From: Immundisolibacterales bacterium
Lineage (GTDB): Bacteria; Pseudomonadota; Gammaproteobacteria; HK1
Reading direction: 5' to 3'
Assembly (NCBI GenBank): GCA_026712715.1
Contig: JAPOPW010000023.1
Span: 161,993 to 225,992 of the forward strand
DNA: 64,000 bases
Shown here: piece after piece, positions 1 to 8,691 of the stretch
Layout of the letters: the number at the start of each line of letters is the position of its first letter
Numbering within the stretch: position 1 is the stretch's first letter
Position numbers and translations under genes: made by a program
Notes under the pieces: model-generated
The model's input: the letters and a program-made list of their open reading frames with translations, nothing else
Told to the model about the DNA's origin: nothing
Databases searched by the model: none

Positions 1-1983
1 GAGCTCGGCGCCGCCGAACAGCCGCCAGCCGCCGATGCCTGCTTCGGCGTCGATGCCGGCGAAGACGGCGTCGGCCGAAAGGCCGCCGAACGCGCCTTGC
101 GCCGTGGTTCCTAGCAAAGCCTCGCGCTCTCCCAGCCAGCCGGCCCGAAGGGCGAATGGGGTGCCCCGCGCGCGCCACGACAGCAGGCCGCCGGTAGCGG
201 GCGGCACGCCGTCCGTTCCTTCGGTCGAGAAGGCGGTCGCGAGGAGGCCGCCCGGGCCGCCCAGGCTGAGGGTCAGGGCGTGCTCGGCGAGCCCGAGATG
301 CCCACCCGTGGCGCCGGCCGGAGTATCCAGGAGCCCGAGCTGCAATCCGCCCCGATACTCGTTCGCGGGGACCCACGTGCCGTGCTCGTGACGAAGTGAG
401 AGAACCGGCCGCGCGCCAAGGCCGTCCAGCCCCGGGGTCGGGGCCATGAAGTTGCGAAGCGGCGAGGCCGTCGAAGGTACGGTCCGTTCGGATGCGAAGT
501 CGCCGAGGTCGAACCAGAACGGCGCGCCGAGAGAGTCGAAGGCGGCAACCTCGTGCCCTGCGAACGAGTGGGAGAAGCCGTCGCCGAGGGCGCCGCCGGA
601 GGTGAGGCCGGTCGACGACAACGGGGTGCCGCCGCCTTCCACCGTGCCCGAGAGCGCGATCTCGGTCGTTCCGACCGGCGAGGTGGCGGTGCCGAGGTCC
701 ATCAGCCCCTGGCCGTAGACCACCGCGTCCGCATAGATGCCGGTCCGATCGGCGGTTTCCAGGAGACGCACCGCGAGGTCGGTGTTCGGGAGCTGGTCCC
801 GGAAGTAGTGCTTCAGCACCGCGAGCCCGCCGGTCACCATCGGCGCCGCGAACGAAGTACCGGAAAAGCGGCCCAGCCACCGTTCTCCCGGGGTGCCGTC
901 GTTCGCCGGTCCGAAATAGGCGGTCAGAACCCGGGCGCCCGGTGCCGCGAGGCACCACTTGGCGGCGCTGCCGCAGCGATTGGAGAAGTTGGCGATGCTG
1001 CCGTCCAGGCCTATGGCGACGACGGCGAGGCTGTGCCCTCGCATCTCCTCGAAGTACACCGGGAGACCGGCGGTGATTCCGGGCGAGGACGCGTCGACCG
1101 TGCCCTCTCCGTCCGTCCTCTCGACGCACCAGGCTTCATCCTGGGTGCACTTGCGGCCATGCGCGTTGCCGGCGGCCCACACGAGGATGGTCTTCTCGTC
1201 GACGTCCCCTTGCGCCAGCACACCGATCGTCTCGCCGTAGCTGGACCGAAGCTCGGCTTCGGGGTAGATGTCGACGAGGCTGGAGTATCCCAGGCTGAGA
1301 TTGAGGAAGTCGAGCCGTCCTCGGTCGTCCTCCCACTCGAAGATGTGCCGGTACAGGTCCGCGTCCGCGGAGTCCACGGTCGCAAGCGCCTCGACGGTGA
1401 CGGGGTTGAAGTACTCCGGCGCGGTTCCGAGCGGAATCGCGAAGACCGCGAGATCGGCGCCCCAGGCCACCCCGTGCGGGAGCAGGTCCAATCCGGGAAC
1501 ACGTCTGGCGGCGATGACCCCCGCCACCGCCGTGCCATGCGAGTACTCGTCGCCAATCTCGTCCTCGGCGTCTTCCAGAAACTCCTCGGTGATCTTCGCC
1601 CCGCGGAGCAGCAGGTGCTCGGGGTCGATCCCGGTGTCGAGGACGCCGATGGTTTGGCCCGCGCCCGGCTCCACGTCGCCGCCTTCGACGAGCGCGAGAC
1701 GCCCGTACGCCTCGTAGGCGTTGATCATCGTGGCGAATGGCCACTGACTGGAGAGGGCCGATTCGTTACGTAGATTCTCCGCGAGAGCGGTCGACTTCTC
1801 CTCGAACTCCTCGGCGGAAAGGCAACCTTCTTCGTGGGTGGCAATGCAATCGGGCGAGGCGTACTTGCTACCGCCGGCGCAGGCCGAAAGGAGCAGGGCC
1901 GCGGCCAGCATTCCGGCCAGGGTTCCGGCGGGACCGTGAAAGGCCGCGCGGATGGCGACGAGGGTGGCGTGTTGTCGATTCAT
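1..1983 (-). CDS. Subtilisin-like (S8) serine protease lipoprotein, autotransporter type, 3' end outside window
   Basis: Reading leftward from the ATG at 1983 the frame stays open to base 1, giving 661 residues with no stop, so the C-terminus is missing. The N-terminus has a hydrophobic stretch ending in a lipobox, LLLSAC, with the lipidated Cys at residue 35. The subtilase triad is visible: Asp116 in VLDTGID, His149 in SHGTAVAGV and Ser377 in FSGTSFAAP, with an AAGN oxyanion-hole motif between them. The roughly 250 residues after the protease domain are Gly/Leu-rich and resemble the passenger-to-barrel region of S8 autotransporters; the beta-barrel itself would lie beyond the window, so 'autotransporter' is inference. 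Lipidated S8 autotransporters (SphB1, NalP) are known and process other surface proteins. It is divergent from mgsA. Confidence 0.8.
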   Translation of the reverse strand, partial: MNRQHATLVAIRAAFHGPAGTLAGMLAAALLLSACAGGSKYASPDCIATHEEGCLSAEEFEEKSTALAENLRNESALSSQWPFATMINAYEAYGRLALVEGGDVEPGAGQTIGVLDTGIDPEHLLLRGAKITEEFLEDAEDEIGDEYSHGTAVAGVIAARRVPGLDLLPHGVAWGADLAVFAIPLGTAPEYFNPVTVEALATVDSADADLYRHIFEWEDDRGRLDFLNLSLGYSSLVDIYPEAELRSSYGETIGVLAQGDVDEKTILVWAAGNAHGRKCTQDEAWCVERTDGEGTVDASSPGITAGLPVYFEEMRGHSLAVVAIGLDGSIANFSNRCGSAAKWCLAAPGARVLTAYFGPANDGTPGERWLGRFSGTSFAAPMVTGGLAVLKHYFRDQLPNTDLAVRLLETADRTGIYADAVVYGQGLMDLGTATSPVGTTEIALSGTVEGGGTPLSSTGLTSGGALGDGFSHSFAGHEVAAFDSLGAPFWFDLGDFASERTVPSTASPLRNFMAPTPGLDGLGARPVLSLRHEHGTWVPANEYRGGLQLGLLDTPAGATGGHLGLAEHALTLSLGGPGGLLATAFSTEGTDGVPPATGGLLSWRARGTPFALRAGWLGEREALLGTTAQGAFGGLSADAVFAGIDAEAGIGGWRLFGGAEL

Positions 1984-2253
1984 GAATGGTTTCCGATCCG
2001 TGCCGCGCTCAAAACTCATACTCTACTCGAAGAACGAGTCAATTGACCGAGGGAGGAGGCGAGCCGCCGCGACGGTCGTGCCGGCAACCGGTCGTGAACG
2101 GCCGGGGCCGAACTGACGCACCCGGGCGCCGGCCATCCCGCGACCGTCCTGCCCCCTTGCCCGGCCGGCCGCTTGGCGCGCGGGGAAGGATGGCGGGACG
2201 CGGTGCGGAAGTGATATAAGCGCACGCTGGCAGGGGAGAGGCCACGCGCCCTC

Positions 2254-3159
2254 ATGTGCGGAATCGTCGGACTCTACGCAAAGAACCCCGAGCTCCGCCC
2301 GCGGCTCGGTGAGCTCGTGTCGCCGATGCTGGTCGAGCTCGGCGACCGCGGCCCGGACAGCGCCGGGATCGCCTTCTACCGGCGGCCCGTGGCGGGCGGC
2401 GGCTCCAAGATCACCGTGCATCACGTGGACCCCGGGTACGAATGGGGCTCGCTCCGCGACGCGTTTGCGGCGCGGTGCGGCGCGGACGTGGAGATGGAAG
2501 TGCGGGGGAGCCACGCGACGCTTGCGAGCCCGCTGCCCCCGGCCGACGTCGAGCGATGGTTCGGCGAGCGGCATCCCGAGCTCCGGGTGATGAGCGTGGG
2601 CGACACCATCGAGCTCTACAAGGAGAAGGGGCTTCCGGTGGACGTGGTGGACCGCTTCGGGTTCCGGGACATCGACGGCAGCCATGCCCTCGGCCACACC
2701 CGGATGGCGACCGAGAGCGCAGTCACCACCGAGCACTCGCATCCCTTCTCGACCGGTCTCGATCTCTGCCTCGTGCACAACGGATCGCTCTCGAACCACA
2801 ACCGCCTGCGCCGGAATCTGCGCCGCGAGGGAATTGCGTTCCAGACCGACAACGACACCGAGGTCGCCGCGGGCTATCTCACCTGGCGGCTCCGCGAGGG
2901 CGACTCCCTCGACGAAGCGCTCGAGGCGGCCAACGACGATCTCGACGGCTTCTACACCTTCGCGGTCGCGACCCGGGACGGCTTCGCGGTGCTCCGCGAT
3001 CCCATCGCCTGCAAGCCCGCGGTGCTCGCGGAGACCGAGGACTGGGTGGCGATGGGGTCGGAGTTCCGGGCCATCGCGCCCCTGCCGGGTGCCGATCGGG
3101 CCGAGATCTGGGAACCGACCCCGGGACGGGTGTACCACTGGGGCGGCGCCACGACGTGA
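2254..3159 (+). CDS. mgsA: Class II glutamine amidotransferase subunit, N-methylglutamate synthase MgsA / GlxB type
   Basis: 301 residues beginning MCGIVGLYAK; after removal of Met the N-terminal Cys is the nucleophile of Ntn-type class II glutamine amidotransferases, and motifs such as GDRGPDSAG, GHTRMAT and HNGSLSNH are those of the domain. It would release ammonia from glutamine or act in glutamate transfer. A purine-rich RBS (aggggagagg) precedes the ATG. The next gene starts inside its stop codon (GTGA), so the subunits are translationally coupled. The order amidotransferase, GXGXG protein, FMN glutamate synthase, type III glutamine synthetase matches the mgsABC/gmaS clusters of methylamine users and the glxBCD-glnT clusters of rhizobia. 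Which of these it truly corresponds to cannot be read from sequence alone. Confidence 0.88.
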   Translation: MCGIVGLYAKNPELRPRLGELVSPMLVELGDRGPDSAGIAFYRRPVAGGGSKITVHHVDPGYEWGSLRDAFAARCGADVEMEVRGSHATLASPLPPADVERWFGERHPELRVMSVGDTIELYKEKGLPVDVVDRFGFRDIDGSHALGHTRMATESAVTTEHSHPFSTGLDLCLVHNGSLSNHNRLRRNLRREGIAFQTDNDTEVAAGYLTWRLREGDSLDEALEAANDDLDGFYTFAVATRDGFAVLRDPIACKPAVLAETEDWVAMGSEFRAIAPLPGADRAEIWEPTPGRVYHWGGATT

Positions 3160-3857
3160 GCAACCTTCCGGAGCCCGTGGACTTCGATCTCGCGGGCGGC
3201 GACCGGCGCTCCCTCAACCGTTCGCTCCATGCGCTCGCAGGCGACGGGGCCGGCGCGCGCTGGAACATCCGCAATCCCGGCGGCCGTCACGCCCTTTGCG
3301 TCGGCATGGCGGCCGAGGCCGAGCTCGCCATCCACGGGCACGTCGGCTACTACTGCGCCGGCATGAACCGGTCGGCGAACATCGTGATTCACGGAAACGC
3401 CGGCCCCGGGGTGGCGGAGAACATGATGTCGGGATCGGTGCGGGTGAAGGGCAACGCCTCGCAGTCCGCCGGCGCGTCCGGACGCGGCGGACTGCTCGTG
3501 ATCGAAGGAAACGCGAGCGCCCGCTGCGGCATCTCCATGAAGGGGATCGACATCGTGGTGGCGGGCTCGGTCGGGCACATGAGCGCGTTCATGGCCCAGG
3601 CCGGACACCTCGTGGTGTGTGGGGAGGCGGGAGCCGATCTCGGCGACTCGATCTACGAAGCGGTGCTGTACGTGCGGGGCCCGGTCGCGTCGCTCGGGGC
3701 GGATTGCGTCGAGAAGGAGATGACCGATGCGCACCGCGAGCGGGTCGGCGGGCTGCTCGCGGCGGCCGGAGTCGAGGCCGATCCCGGCTCGTTCCGGCGC
3801 TACGGATCGGCCCGGCGGCTCTACAACTTCAACGTGGACCGGGCCGATGAATACTGA
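3156..3857 (+). CDS. mgsB: GXGXG-domain subunit, N-methylglutamate synthase MgsB / GlxC type
   Basis: 233 residues from a GTG start overlapping the mgsA stop (GTGA). The protein is a run of beta-helix GXGXG repeats (GHVGYY, GNAGPG, GNASQSAG, GNASARCG, GEAGADLG), the same fold as the C-terminal domain of the glutamate synthase large subunit, here as a separate polypeptide. In the Mgs/Glx enzymes it joins the amidotransferase and FMN subunits in one complex. No other start fits the overlap and the beginning of similarity. Cytoplasmic, no signal sequence. Confidence 0.87.
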   Translation: MSNLPEPVDFDLAGGDRRSLNRSLHALAGDGAGARWNIRNPGGRHALCVGMAAEAELAIHGHVGYYCAGMNRSANIVIHGNAGPGVAENMMSGSVRVKGNASQSAGASGRGGLLVIEGNASARCGISMKGIDIVVAGSVGHMSAFMAQAGHLVVCGEAGADLGDSIYEAVLYVRGPVASLGADCVEKEMTDAHRERVGGLLAAAGVEADPGSFRRYGSARRLYNFNVDRADEY

Positions 3858-3998
3858 GCCGCGCCGCGCCGGTCGCGGATGTCGTCCGGCGTGCTCCGGC
3901 GCCGCCGGCACCTCGCGGGCCCGCGCCGGGGTGACCGCCAACCGGCCGCCGCGCTGCATGCGTGCGGGGCTCCACCGCGGCACGAGGTACCGGACACC

Positions 3999-5321
3999 GT
4001 GAGCGGCGCACCGCCCGATCGGCGCTGGCTCCGGGCCTCCGCCTCCTTCCCCGCCCCCGTCATCGCGGAGATCCATCGCGCGGCGGACGAGGGGGTGTAC
4101 GACATCCGGGGCTTCGGCGCGAAGCGCCACCTCCCGACCTTCGACGATCTCCTGCTGCTCGGCGCCTCGATGTCGCGCTACCCCCTCGAGGGCTACCGCG
4201 AGAGGTGCGAGACCTCCGTCACCATCGGCACCCGCTTCGCCCGCCGTCCGCTCGAGCTCGCGATCCCGATCACGATCGCGGGGATGAGCTTCGGGGCCCT
4301 CGGCGCGAACGCGAAGCGGGCGATCGGGATGGCGGCGAGCGCGATGGGCACGAGCACCACCACCGGCGACGGCGGCATGTCGCCGGAAGAGCGCGAGGCT
4401 TCGAAGCTGCTCGTCTACCAGGTTCTGCCGTCTCGCTACGGCCTCGACCCCGATCATCTTCGGGCCTGCGACGCGATCGAGGTGGTGGTCGGGCAGGGCG
4501 CCAAGCCGGGCGGCGGAGGGATGCTGCTCGGGCAGAAGATCACGGAGCGCATCGCGGGGATGCGGGACCTCCCGGTCGGCATCGACCAGCGAAGCGCCTG
4601 CCGCCATCCCGACTGGACGGGGCCCGACGACCTCGAGATCAAGATCCAGGAGCTGCGCGAGATCACCGACTGGGAGCTTCCGGTCTACGTCAAGGTCGGC
4701 GCCGCTCGAGTGGGCTTCGACGTCGCCCTCGCGGTCAAGGCGGGGGCGGACGCGGTGGTCGTCGACGGCATGCAGGGGGGGACCGCGGCCACCCAGGACA
4801 TCTTCATCGAGCACGCCGGGGTCCCCACCCTGCCCGCCGTCCGCCAGGCGGTCGAGGCGCTCCAGGAGCTCGGCATGCACCGCAAGGTGCAGCTCATCGT
4901 CTCGGGCGGCATCCGCCACGGGGCGGACGTCGCGAAGGCGCTCGCCCTCGGGGCGGACGCGGTATCGCTCGGGACCGCATCGCTCATCGCCCTCGGCTGC
5001 AACCGGCCGGACTACGTCGAGGACTACCACGCGCTCGGGACCGAGCCCGGCTTCTGCCACCACTGCCATACCGGACGGTGCCCGGTCGGGATTACCACCC
5101 AGGATGCCGACCTCGAGACGCGGCTCCACCCCGAGCAGGGCGCGCGGCGGCTGCGCAACTACCTCACCACCATGACCCTCGAGCTCCAGACCCTCGCGCG
5201 GGCGTGCGGCAAGAGCCATGTGCTCAACCTCGAGCCCGAGGACCTTGCGGCGGTCACCGTGGAGGCGGCGGCGATGGCCCAGGTGCCCCTCGCCGGCACC
5301 AACTGGATACCGGGCCGGTAG
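3999..5321 (+). CDS. mgsC: FMN-binding glutamate synthase-family subunit, MgsC / GlxD type
   Basis: 440 residues from the GTG at 3999, preceded by gagg; an in-frame ATG at 3879 would add 40 Arg/Pro-rich residues that look non-coding, so the GTG is preferred. The FMN-barrel signature is clear: MSFGALGANAKRAIG, TTTGDGGM, GQGAKPGGGGMLLG, VDGMQGGTAATQ. Near the end of the barrel the Cys cluster in GFCHHCHTGRCPVG provides ligands for the 3Fe-4S centre of glutamate synthase. With MgsA and MgsB it would make N-methylglutamate (or glutamate) from glutamate and an amine; an upstream amide ligase (glnT, next gene) provides gamma-glutamyl amides. No dehydrogenase subunits (mgdABCD) follow. Confidence 0.87.
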   Translation: MSGAPPDRRWLRASASFPAPVIAEIHRAADEGVYDIRGFGAKRHLPTFDDLLLLGASMSRYPLEGYRERCETSVTIGTRFARRPLELAIPITIAGMSFGALGANAKRAIGMAASAMGTSTTTGDGGMSPEEREASKLLVYQVLPSRYGLDPDHLRACDAIEVVVGQGAKPGGGGMLLGQKITERIAGMRDLPVGIDQRSACRHPDWTGPDDLEIKIQELREITDWELPVYVKVGAARVGFDVALAVKAGADAVVVDGMQGGTAATQDIFIEHAGVPTLPAVRQAVEALQELGMHRKVQLIVSGGIRHGADVAKALALGADAVSLGTASLIALGCNRPDYVEDYHALGTEPGFCHHCHTGRCPVGITTQDADLETRLHPEQGARRLRNYLTTMTLELQTLARACGKSHVLNLEPEDLAAVTVEAAAMAQVPLAGTNWIPGR

Positions 5322-5426
5322 CGCGCGCGGGCGAACGACCCCGGCGCCGGTCGGCGGCCGCCCCGCGTCCGGGGTGGCGTGGCGGCCCGGACCGGAACAC
5401 GAAGAAGACTCTCGGAGGCTGAAATC

Positions 5427-6734
5427 ATGACGACGGATCTCGCTCGAGTCGCGAAGGACGAAGGAATTCGCTACTTCCTCATCTGCTTCGCCGACCTCTT
5501 CGGAACGCTTCGCTCCAAGCTCGTGCCGGCGCGCGCGATCGGCGACATGCAGCGCGACGGGGCGGGCTTCGCCGGCTTCGCGGCGTGGCTCGACATGACC
5601 CCGGCCGACCCCGACATGTTCGCGATGCCGGACGCGGAGAGCCTCGTCCGCCTGCCCTGGCGGCCCGAGGTCGCATGGCTCCCGGCGGATCTCCGGATGA
5701 ACGGGAAGGAGGTCGAGGCATCGCCCCGCGTCGTCCTCAAGCGCCAGGTCGAGGCGGCGGCGAAGCGGGGCTTCCGGCTGCGGACGGGGGTCGAGTGCGA
5801 GTTCTTCCTCGTCAACGCGGACGGCACCGCGATCTCCGACGGACGGGACACCCAGGAGAAGCCCTGCTACGACCAGGGCGCGCTCATGCGCCGCTACGAC
5901 GTAATCAGCGAGATCTGCGACTACATGGTGGAGCTCGGCTGGAACCCGTACCAGAACGACCACGAGGATGCGAACGGGCAGTTCGAGATGAACTGGGAGT
6001 ACACCGACTGCCTCGGCACCGCGGATCGCCATGCCTTCTTCCGGTTCATGGTGAAGTCGGTGGCGGAGAAGCACGGACTCAGGGCCACGTTCATGCCGAA
6101 GCCGTTCCTCGACCTCACCGGCAACGGGTGCCATGCGCACGTGTCGCTCTGGGACGCGGCGGGGGAGCGGAACCTCTTCCTCGACGAGAGCGACGAGATG
6201 GGGCTCTCACGGACCGCATACCACTTTCTCGGCGGGGTCCTCCACCAGGCGGACGCCCTGTGCTCCGTGTTCAACCCGACGGTCAACAGCTACAAGCGGA
6301 TCAACGCCCCGGTGACCTCGTCGGGCGCCACCTGGTCGCCGAACGCGGTGAGCTGGTCCGGCAACAACCGCACCCACATGGTGCGGATCCCGGAGGCGGG
6401 GCGGTTCGAGCTGAGGTTGATGGACGGGGCGGTGAACCCCTACCTCCTGCAGGCGGGGCTCCTCGCGGCGGGCCTCGACGGGATCGCGGCGGAGCGTGAT
6501 CCCGGGCGGCGCCTCGACATCAACATGTACGAGGAAGGCGGCCGGCTGAGGGGTGTCAAACGGCTGCCGCTCAACCTCCTCGACGCCATCCGCCTCACGC
6601 AGAAGAGCCGGACCCTGCGCGCGGCGCTCGGGGCCGAGTTCGTCGACAGCTACGCAAAGCTCAAGCTCGCGGAGTGGGACAGCTACACCCGGCACCTCAC
6701 CCAGTGGGAGCGCGACCACACCCTGGACGTGTAA
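5427..6734 (+). CDS. glnT: Type III glutamine synthetase / gamma-glutamylmethylamide synthetase-like ligase
   Basis: 435 residues; the ATG at 5427 has a consensus GGAGG nine bases upstream, and an in-frame ATG at 5379 lacks one. Glutamine synthetase catalytic motifs are present: GVECEFFL (about residue 121), ANGQFEMNWE (about 181), GNGCHAHVSLWD (about 231), then GNNRTHMVRIPE and the Arg-containing FELRLMDGAVNPY. Length and its place behind mgsABC fit the GlnT/GmaS group, ATP-dependent ligases that join glutamate to ammonia or methylamine. Substrate cannot be decided here; GmaS and GlnT differ in few residues. Confidence 0.85.
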   Translation: MTTDLARVAKDEGIRYFLICFADLFGTLRSKLVPARAIGDMQRDGAGFAGFAAWLDMTPADPDMFAMPDAESLVRLPWRPEVAWLPADLRMNGKEVEASPRVVLKRQVEAAAKRGFRLRTGVECEFFLVNADGTAISDGRDTQEKPCYDQGALMRRYDVISEICDYMVELGWNPYQNDHEDANGQFEMNWEYTDCLGTADRHAFFRFMVKSVAEKHGLRATFMPKPFLDLTGNGCHAHVSLWDAAGERNLFLDESDEMGLSRTAYHFLGGVLHQADALCSVFNPTVNSYKRINAPVTSSGATWSPNAVSWSGNNRTHMVRIPEAGRFELRLMDGAVNPYLLQAGLLAAGLDGIAAERDPGRRLDINMYEEGGRLRGVKRLPLNLLDAIRLTQKSRTLRAALGAEFVDSYAKLKLAEWDSYTRHLTQWERDHTLDV

Positions 6735-6786
6735 CCCCTTCGCTTTCTCGATCGACGAGGACGGGACCGATGCGCGGCGCCTCGGG

Positions 6787-8130
6787 GTGAGGACCTGGAT
6801 CCGGAACCCCCTCGCCATCCTCGCCGATGAGGACGCGGCGGGCGGGTTCGTCGTCGACGGCGCGCGCATCGCCGAATGCCTGCCTGCGGGGGCGGTGCCG
6901 GTCGCGCCCTGCGAACGGGTCTTCGACGCTTCGGAGCACGTGGTGCTGCCGGGGCTCGTCAACACCCATCACCATTTCTACCAGACCCTGACCCGCGCCC
7001 ACGGCCCCGCCCTCGGCAAGGAGCTCTTCGACTGGTTGAAGGCGCTCTACCCGGTTTGGGCCGGATTGACGGCGGACCGTCTCGACGCGGCGACGCGTCT
7101 CGCCCTCGCCGAGCTGCTGCTCTCCGGCTGCACCACCGCCGCGGACCATCACTACGTGTTCCCGGCCGGGCTCGAGCACGCGATCGACGTCCAGGCCGCG
7201 GCTGCCCGCGACCTGGGAGTCCGGGTGACCCTGACCCGGGGCTCCATGAATCTCTCGGTCGCGGACGGCGGCCTTCCGCCGGAATCGGTGGTGCAGGACG
7301 CGGACACCATCTTCGCCGACAGCGAGCGGGTGATCGACGCCTTCCACGAGCCCGGGGACGGCGCCTTCGTGCAGATCGCGCTCGCGCCGTGCTCGCCGTT
7401 CTCGGTGACCCCCGGGATCATGCGGGACACGGCCCGGCTTGCGGCGCAAAGGGGGGTCCGCCTCCACACCCATCTCGGGGAGACGAGGGACGAGAACGCG
7501 TTCTGCGAGGGGCGCTTCGGGTGCCGGCCCCTCGACTACCTCGAGGAGGCGGGGTGGCTCACGGATCGGACCTGGCTCGCCCACGGCATCCACTTCACCG
7601 CGGAGGAGATCGCGCGTCTGGGGCGGGCGGGAACGGCGGTTGCCCACTGTCCGGGTTCCAACATGGTGCTCGCCTCGGGACTCTGTCCGGCGATGGATCT
7701 CGCCGCGGCGCGCGTGCCGGTCGGAATCGGGGTCGACGGTTCGGCGTCCGAGGATGCGTCGAACCTGATGCAGGAGGTGCGCCAGGCGCTCCAGGTGCAG
7801 CGCCTTCGCTACGGCGCGGCCCGGGTCGGGCACCTGGACGTGCTGCGCTGGGCCACGGCCGGGTCCGCGGCCTGCCTCGGGCGCGACGACATCGGCCGGA
7901 TCGCGCCCGGCAAGCAGGCGGATCTCGCGCTCTTCAAGCTCGACGAGCCCCGCTTCTCGGGGGCGGGGGACCCGCTCGCCGCGCTGGTCCTTTGCGGCGC
8001 GCACCGGGCCGATCGGGTGATGGTCGGCGGCGCGTGGCGCGTGCGGGACGGAGAGGTCGTCGATCTCGACCTCGAGGCGCTGATGGTCCGCCACCGCGAG
8101 GCGGCCCGTTCCCTGGCCCTCGCCGCCTGA
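6787..8130 (+). CDS. 8-oxoguanine deaminase-like amidohydrolase
   Basis: 447 residues from the GTG at 6787, chosen because the protein then begins VRTWIRNPLAILAD, which matches the usual family start; the open frame extends upstream only as an overlap with glnT. Amidohydrolase metal motifs are present: NTHHHF (His61/His63), HTHLGE near residue 227, a HGIHFT His and the GVDGSASED Asp near 317. The stretch HFYQTLTRAHG...KELFDWLKALYPVWA is typical of 8-oxoguanine/isoguanine deaminases rather than TrzN or guanine deaminase. It would deaminate 8-oxoguanine to uric acid and ammonia. It lies 52 bases behind glnT in the same direction, so an ammonia-supplying role is plausible. Confidence 0.82.
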   Translation: MRTWIRNPLAILADEDAAGGFVVDGARIAECLPAGAVPVAPCERVFDASEHVVLPGLVNTHHHFYQTLTRAHGPALGKELFDWLKALYPVWAGLTADRLDAATRLALAELLLSGCTTAADHHYVFPAGLEHAIDVQAAAARDLGVRVTLTRGSMNLSVADGGLPPESVVQDADTIFADSERVIDAFHEPGDGAFVQIALAPCSPFSVTPGIMRDTARLAAQRGVRLHTHLGETRDENAFCEGRFGCRPLDYLEEAGWLTDRTWLAHGIHFTAEEIARLGRAGTAVAHCPGSNMVLASGLCPAMDLAAARVPVGIGVDGSASEDASNLMQEVRQALQVQRLRYGAARVGHLDVLRWATAGSAACLGRDDIGRIAPGKQADLALFKLDEPRFSGAGDPLAALVLCGAHRADRVMVGGAWRVRDGEVVDLDLEALMVRHREAARSLALAA

Positions 8131-8221
8131 CCGGCGTCCTCGCACCCGTTCGGGGCGTTCCGGTTCGCGCGTGCAGCGGGGTTTATGATGGCGGCGATCA
8201 TGCGCCATCGGGGGGGATCCA

Positions 8222-8653
8222 ATGTCCGCATTCATCTCCAGGTTCGCAATCGCGGCCGTGTTGATGCACGCGGCTTCGGCGGCGTTCGCGAACGACATAG
8301 TCGGCCGGTGGGAGACCGGCGAGAGCCGGGTGGACATCTATGCCTGCGGCGACCTCCTGTGCGGTCGGATCGCGGAGCTCGACGAGCCGCTCGACGAGAA
8401 CGGCAAGCCGAAGCTCGACGTGAACAACCCCGATACGGCCCTCCGGTCGCGTCCCATCCTCGGCATGGATCTCATCGCCGGGTTCTCCCGCGCGGGGAAG
8501 AGGAAGTGGGAGGACGGCACCATATACGACCCCCGTGACGGCAAGACCTACAAGTGCGTCATCAAGCTCCAGCGGAACGGGTCGCTCAAGGTGCGGGGCT
8601 ACGTCGGGATTCCCCTTCTCGGAAAGACGGTGGTCTGGACCCGCGCCGAGTAG
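8222..8653 (+). CDS. DUF2147 secreted protein
   Basis: 143 residues: a signal peptide (Ala-rich, cleavage likely near AFAND at 22-25) followed by one DUF2147 domain, recognisable from DIVGRWETGES, a YACGDLLCGRI Cys pair, DEPLDENGKPK, DPRDGKTYKC and the closing GKTVVWTRAE. DUF2147 proteins are small exported beta proteins of unknown function. RBS gggggga lies just upstream. A TATGAT box at 8184-8189 may be its -10 element. A perfect hairpin contains its stop codon. Confidence 0.85.
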   Translation: MSAFISRFAIAAVLMHAASAAFANDIVGRWETGESRVDIYACGDLLCGRIAELDEPLDENGKPKLDVNNPDTALRSRPILGMDLIAGFSRAGKRKWEDGTIYDPRDGKTYKCVIKLQRNGSLKVRGYVGIPLLGKTVVWTRAE

Positions 8654-8679
8654 CGCCGGCGGCCGCGGGCGCTACTCGG
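8646..8679. terminator. Perfect 12-bp inverted repeat between convergent genes
   Basis: The arm CCGAGTAGCGCC (8646-8657) is the exact reverse complement of 8668-8679 with a 10-base GC loop. It includes the TAG stop of the DUF2147 gene and sits 13 bases from the end of the convergent GFA gene. There is no T run, as is common in GC-rich genomes, so it probably works as a bidirectional terminator or 3' stabiliser. Confidence 0.6.
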
Positions 8680-8691
8680 CGCCGGTCCGCG

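Noticed and set aside
3879..3998. A longer start for mgsC at 3879
   Set aside because: The added 40 residues are Arg/Pro/Gly-rich and lack family character; GTG at 3999 gives the usual length.
2952..6140. A very long open frame on the minus strand opposite the mgs/glnT genes (over 1000 codons)
   Set aside because: It is antisense to five well-supported genes, its product is Arg/His/Val-rich without any recognisable domain, and GC-rich DNA gives such frames by lack of stop codons.
8160..8200. A possible riboswitch or small RNA upstream of the DUF2147 gene
   Set aside because: Too short and without a stable conserved fold; only a weak -10-like box is visible.
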